Source of the DNA: Actinomycetota bacterium
GTDB taxonomy: Bacteria > Actinomycetota > Thermoleophilia > UBA2241
Length of the DNA stretch: 8,055 nt
Direction of reading: 5' to 3'
Assembly: GCA_003164655.1 (NCBI GenBank)
Contig: PLTW01000087.1
Span: forward strand, 3,319 to 11,373
This document shows positions 5,016-8,055 of the stretch, piece after piece. Each line of letters opens with the position of its first letter. Position 1 is the first letter of the stretch. The notes below the pieces were generated by a model, which ran no database searches, was not told the DNA's origin, and was given only the letters and a program-made list of their open reading frames with translations. Made by a program: the position numbers and the translations under genes.

Positions 5016-6467
5016 ATGAAAGAAGTGCGTGACCCTGTGATCACCGGGCGGCTGACCATGCTGTCCGAGAAGGGCAAGAACGACATCTATGACGCCGCCG
5101 TGCGGATCGCCGGCGAGATCGGCATGCGCGTGCCGCACGCCGTCGCGCGCGAGCTGCTCGTCGGCGCCGGCGCGACCGTCGAAGACGGCGATCTCGTGCA
5201 CGTTTCGCGCGAGATGATCGAGAAGGCCCGTACGACCGCGCCCGCCGCGTTCGCCGTGTACGACCGCGACGGTGAGCCTGCCATGGAGGTGGGCCACTAC
5301 CACAGCTACTTCGGCACCGGCTCAGACCTCATGACCATCTACGACCTCGAGACCGGCGAGGTGCGCCCGAGCGGCCTGGCCGACGTGGCGCGCGCGGCGC
5401 ATGTCTGCGACGCTCTGCCCAACATCGACTTCATCATGTCGTGCGCCTACCCGCACGACGTCGAACCCGCTTCCCGGGCGTACCTCGAAAGTTTTCGCGC
5501 CATGGTCAGCAACACGACCAAGCCCATGGTGATGACCGCCGAGGGCGCCGCTGACCTCGAGGTCATGTGGAAGATCGCCTGCGAGCTGCGCGGCGGCGCC
5601 GAGGCGCTGCGCGCCAAGCCCTACTTCATCATGTACGGCGAGCCCGTGAGCCCCCTGAGGCACGCCAGCGAGGTCCTTGATAAGCTGCTCTTCTGCGCCG
5701 ACTGGGGTATCCCGGCGATCTACTCGCCGGCGCCGAGCGCCGGCGCGACCGCGCCGATCACCCAGGCGGGCCACATCGTGCTGGCGGTCGCCGAATCGCT
5801 CTTCGGCCTGGTCATCCATCAGCTCCGCAAGCCGGGGGCGCCCTTCGTCTTCGGTATGGGCCCCGTCAAGATCGACATGTCCACCGTGCAGGCCCTCTAC
5901 AACTCGGCCGAGTACTACACGACCATCCTCGGCATCACCGAGATGGCGAAGTGGCTCGACCTGCCGAACTGGGGCTACGCGGGTTCGAGCGATTCGCACC
6001 TGGTGGACGCGCAGGCGGGCATGGACGCCGCCGAGCTCACCCTGCTGTCAATGCAGGCCGGCTCCAACTTGAACCACGACATCGGCTACCTTGCCTTCGG
6101 GCTCGTCGGCGCCCTCGAGCTGGTCGTCATCACAGACGAGATCATCTCGCTCAACCGTCGCACCCTCGAGGGCATCGAGGTGAGCGAAGAGACGCTTGGT
6201 GTCGAGGTGATCGCCAAGGTCGGTCCGGGCGGCGACTTTTTGCGCGACAAGCACACCGCCAGGCACGTCCGCAGCCAGCAGTGGATGCCGACGCTCCTCA
6301 ACCGCAAGACCCGTGAGAACTGGATGAGCGACGGTTCGCCCGACCTGCGCGAAAAGGCGCGCCGCAAGGCGCTCGGCATTCTCGCCGACCACAAGCCGGC
6401 GCCGATCGCCGCCGCCGTCATGGCGACGATCGACAAGCTCACCGACGGGTACAGGCCGGCCCAGTGA
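5016..6467 (+). CDS. MttB-superfamily (trimethylamine methyltransferase family) corrinoid methyltransferase, non-pyrrolysine, paralogue 1
   Basis: The 483-residue protein has normal MttB family length (PF06253 type). Characterised non-pyrrolysine members demethylate quaternary amines such as glycine betaine, proline betaine or carnitine and pass the methyl to a corrinoid protein. Seen are the N-terminal LSEKGKNDIYDAAVRIAGEIG (16-36), the barrel motif SAGATAPITQAGH (241-253), QLRKPGAPFVFGMG (269-282), DMST (287-290), NWGYAGSSDSHLVDAQAG (318-335), GSNLNHDIGYL (349-359), and the C-terminal VGPGGDFLRDKHTARH (402-417) and LLNRKTRENW (427-436). No in-frame amber codon occurs, so the gene needs no pyrrolysine. 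GGAGGAG at 5001-5007 lies 8 nt before the ATG. It follows the aminotransferase by 87 nt with no terminator. Its methylated substrate is unknown; the protein could also act in another one-carbon transfer. Confidence 0.88.
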   Translation: MKEVRDPVITGRLTMLSEKGKNDIYDAAVRIAGEIGMRVPHAVARELLVGAGATVEDGDLVHVSREMIEKARTTAPAAFAVYDRDGEPAMEVGHYHSYFGTGSDLMTIYDLETGEVRPSGLADVARAAHVCDALPNIDFIMSCAYPHDVEPASRAYLESFRAMVSNTTKPMVMTAEGAADLEVMWKIACELRGGAEALRAKPYFIMYGEPVSPLRHASEVLDKLLFCADWGIPAIYSPAPSAGATAPITQAGHIVLAVAESLFGLVIHQLRKPGAPFVFGMGPVKIDMSTVQALYNSAEYYTTILGITEMAKWLDLPNWGYAGSSDSHLVDAQAGMDAAELTLLSMQAGSNLNHDIGYLAFGLVGALELVVITDEIISLNRRTLEGIEVSEETLGVEVIAKVGPGGDFLRDKHTARHVRSQQWMPTLLNRKTRENWMSDGSPDLREKARRKALGILADHKPAPIAAAVMATIDKLTDGYRPAQ

Positions 6468-6543
6468 CGGCCGCGGGCCCGGCGCGCCGGCTGCCGGCGG
6501 CGGCCCGAGCGCTGCTTGAGTGCGGGGCGGGACGGTAACTGAG

Positions 6544-7926
6544 ATGATCGCCCCCGGAGGCGTCGAGGCCATTCACGAGGGTGCGCTGCGCCTGCTGGCC
6601 GAGGTCGGCTGCGCCGTCCTCGAACCCGAGGCGCTCGGCCTGCTCGCGGCGCACGGCGCCGCGGTCGACGGCCAGCGCGTGCGGATCGGCGAGCAGCTCG
6701 TCGCAGAAGCTCTGGCGACGGCGCCGGCCGGCTACACGGTAGCCGGCCGGCGCCCCGAGCGCGCTCTGGCGGTCGGCGCCGGCGCCGATCCCGTGTTCTG
6801 CACCGCCTCGGGCCCCGCCTTCGTACTCGACGGCGGCCAGCGCCGGAACGGCAACCTCGCCGACGTGCGTAGCGCGGTGGCTCTCACCCACCAGTCGGCC
6901 AACCTGGGCGTCTACGGTCTCGCTATCGCGGCGCTCGACGTGCCCGAGGAGCGGCGTCCGCAGGTCGTCGCCCACGCTGTCGCGACCGGCACCGACAAGC
7001 CGTCGAGGGTCGACGTCACGACGCCGCTCGAGCTGCAGGTGGCGCTCGACGTGGCCGAGATCCTGTACGGCGGCGAGTGGCATGACAGACCTCGCCTGTG
7101 GACGGTCATCAACACGACCTCGCCGCTGCAGCTCTCGGTCGAGGCGGGCCGTGCTCTGCTGTGTCTGGCCCGCCTCGGCCAGCCCGTGTGTCTCACCGCC
7201 TGCGCGATGGCCGGCACGACGGCGCCGCTCACGCTGGCCGGCCTGCTCGCGGTCCAGCACGCCGAGCTGCTCACCGGCCTTGTGCTCACTCAGCTGGCGC
7301 GGCCGGGGTGCCCCTTCCTGTACGGGGGTACGTCGTCTGTGTCGTCCATGCACAGCGGCGCCCTGCTCATGGGCGCCCCCGAATTCTGGCCACTGGTCGA
7401 GGCGACGGTCGAGCTCGGCCACCGGCTGGGCTTGCCGGTGCGCGCCGGCGGCGCGCTCACCGACGCCCACGTGACCGACGCGCAGGCAGGGGCCGAATCC
7501 GCCCTTGCGCTCGATGCGGCCCTGCGGGCCGGAGTCGATTTCGTCCTGCATGCCGCCGGCATCCTCTCGTCGTTCAACTGCTTCTCGACCGCCAAGTTCG
7601 TGGTCGACGACGAACTGCTCGGCGCGCTGCGGCGCGCGCACCGGCCGCTCGCGGTCGACGACGAGACACTGGCCCTCGACGTCGTCGCGGCTGCCGGCCC
7701 CGGCGGCTCGCTGCTGGGTCAGGCCCACACCAGACGTCACGCCCACGAGGCCGCCCGCGACTCGCTCATGAATCGCGATCCCTACGAGACCTGGCGCGCG
7801 CTGGGCAGCCGCGACCTCGCCGCCAGGGCCGACGCGCGCGTCGCCGAGCTGCTCGACGGCTACGTGGCGCCCGACGACCTCGACGCACTCACGAAACGCC
7901 AGCTCGAGGAGTACTGCCTCGGCTGA
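6544..7926 (+). CDS. MttB-superfamily corrinoid methyltransferase-like protein, divergent paralogue 2
   Basis: This 460-residue protein aligns along its length with the preceding MttB protein but is clearly divergent. Shared landmarks are EAIHEGALRLLAEVG (8-22), MAGTTAPLTLAG (222-233), QLARPGCPFLYGG (250-262), LTDAHVTDAQAG (305-316), AAGPGGSLLGQAHTRRH (383-399) and LMNRDPYETW (408-417). Where paralogue 1 has DMST, this one has SSMHS, so an acidic residue in the barrel is lost. Its length is slightly below the family norm. No in-frame amber codon is present. ATG 6544 is chosen; GTG 6520 adds 8 residues and cannot be excluded, since neither has a strong ribosome site. It lies 76 nt after paralogue 1. 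It may methylate or demethylate a related substrate, or form a complex with paralogue 1; both ideas are inference. A strong inverted repeat lies within codons for residues 59-71. Confidence 0.83.
   Translation: MIAPGGVEAIHEGALRLLAEVGCAVLEPEALGLLAAHGAAVDGQRVRIGEQLVAEALATAPAGYTVAGRRPERALAVGAGADPVFCTASGPAFVLDGGQRRNGNLADVRSAVALTHQSANLGVYGLAIAALDVPEERRPQVVAHAVATGTDKPSRVDVTTPLELQVALDVAEILYGGEWHDRPRLWTVINTTSPLQLSVEAGRALLCLARLGQPVCLTACAMAGTTAPLTLAGLLAVQHAELLTGLVLTQLARPGCPFLYGGTSSVSSMHSGALLMGAPEFWPLVEATVELGHRLGLPVRAGGALTDAHVTDAQAGAESALALDAALRAGVDFVLHAAGILSSFNCFSTAKFVVDDELLGALRRAHRPLAVDDETLALDVVAAAGPGGSLLGQAHTRRHAHEAARDSLMNRDPYETWRALGSRDLAARADARVAELLDGYVAPDDLDALTKRQLEEYCLG
6720..6754. repeat. Perfect 16-bp inverted repeat with 3-nt loop inside the second MttB gene
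   Basis: GGCGCCGGCCGGCTAC (6720-6735) is followed by ACG and then by its exact reverse complement (6739-6754). It encodes part of ATAPAGYTVAGRRP. As RNA or extruded DNA it would be extremely stable. It lies about 180 nt into the gene. Confidence 0.85.
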
Positions 7927-8042
7927 CCGTGGCGTCGCAGGGAACGACGCAAACGGCGGCGTGGCGCAGCGCGTGGCGCCGGCCGCCCAGACGACCCGGA
8001 TGACAAGTTAGAAAGAGAAAGAGATTCCCTAAGGAGGACCTG
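7927..8042 (+). other. Intergenic leader before the last gene
   Basis: This 116-nt gap has no open frame of interest. Its last 40 nt change to purine-rich, AT-richer sequence (AGTTAGAAAGAGAAAGAG) before a strong ribosome site. This is typical of an unstructured translation-initiation region. I see no clear promoter or terminator in it. Confidence 0.5.
8030..8038 (+). promoter_or_regulatory. Strong ribosome binding site of the last gene
   Basis: TAAGGAGGA is a near-perfect anti-Shine-Dalgarno match, with GGAGG ending 5 nt before GTG 8043. It is the strongest ribosome site in the window and suggests that a highly made protein follows. Confidence 0.75.
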
Positions 8043-8055
8043 GTGACCGAGGAAA
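8043..8055 (+). CDS. Start of a gene cut by the right edge (product not determinable)
   Basis: GTG 8043 begins MTEE and then the window ends. The start is supported only by the excellent ribosome site at 8030-8038. Genes for MttB enzymes are commonly followed or preceded by a small corrinoid (B12-binding) protein, which is made in quantity and often starts with a short acidic stretch. A corrinoid protein is therefore the leading guess from context, not from sequence. Confidence 0.55.

Noticed and set aside
5725..5745. 9-bp inverted repeat with 3-nt loop in the first MttB gene
   Set aside because: Short and made only of GCC/GGC-type codons for Pro/Ala/Gly; expected by chance at this GC content.
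6471..6510. GC-rich dyads between the two MttB genes as a terminator
   Set aside because: Several weak overlapping pairings but no T-run, and the genes are collinear and close; no firm case.
5016..7926. Pyrrolysine-encoding amber codons in the MttB genes
   Set aside because: Both frames run through without TAG, and no Pyl machinery is visible.

Overview
This is a GC-rich bacterial window, roughly two-thirds G+C by eye, with frequent GTG/TTG starts and purine-rich Shine-Dalgarno sites. It holds seven complete genes and two genes cut by the window edges. The sequence does not name the organism. High GC, an actinobacterial-looking promoter (TTGNNN-17-TANNNT) and MttB-type methyltransferases fit Actinomycetota (for example Thermoleophilia-like lineages) or Chloroflexota; this is a weak inference.

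Left part (1-2120): the start of a DegT/DnrJ/EryC1 sugar aminotransferase gene on the minus strand diverges from a plus-strand DedA-family membrane protein gene. The space between them carries a 30-bp tandem repeat. A homoserine kinase gene (thrB) follows the DedA gene closely. These look like ordinary housekeeping or envelope genes.

Middle (2119-2856): the gap after thrB holds three degenerate 26-bp tandem repeats, then a compact promoter overlaid with two small palindromes, then a leader hairpin and a GTG-started Lrp/AsnC-family regulator. A perfect 22-bp palindrome sits between the regulator and the next gene.

Right part (2857-8055): all genes point the same way. A PanB-type ketopantoate hydroxymethyltransferase overlaps by 4 nt a fold-type I PLP aminotransferase that starts with TTG. 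Two different, paralogous MttB-superfamily methyltransferases without pyrrolysine follow, and then a new gene begins 13 bases before the window ends. The best reading is an Lrp-controlled cluster that demethylates an unknown N-methylated, probably amino-acid-like, compound. Its methyl group would pass by a corrinoid protein to tetrahydrofolate, with a PLP enzyme and a methylene-THF-dependent PanB-like enzyme acting on the carbon skeleton. The pairing of a PanB homologue and an aminotransferase with two divergent MttB paralogues is the part most likely to be an undescribed pathway. The substrate and the order of steps are inference.
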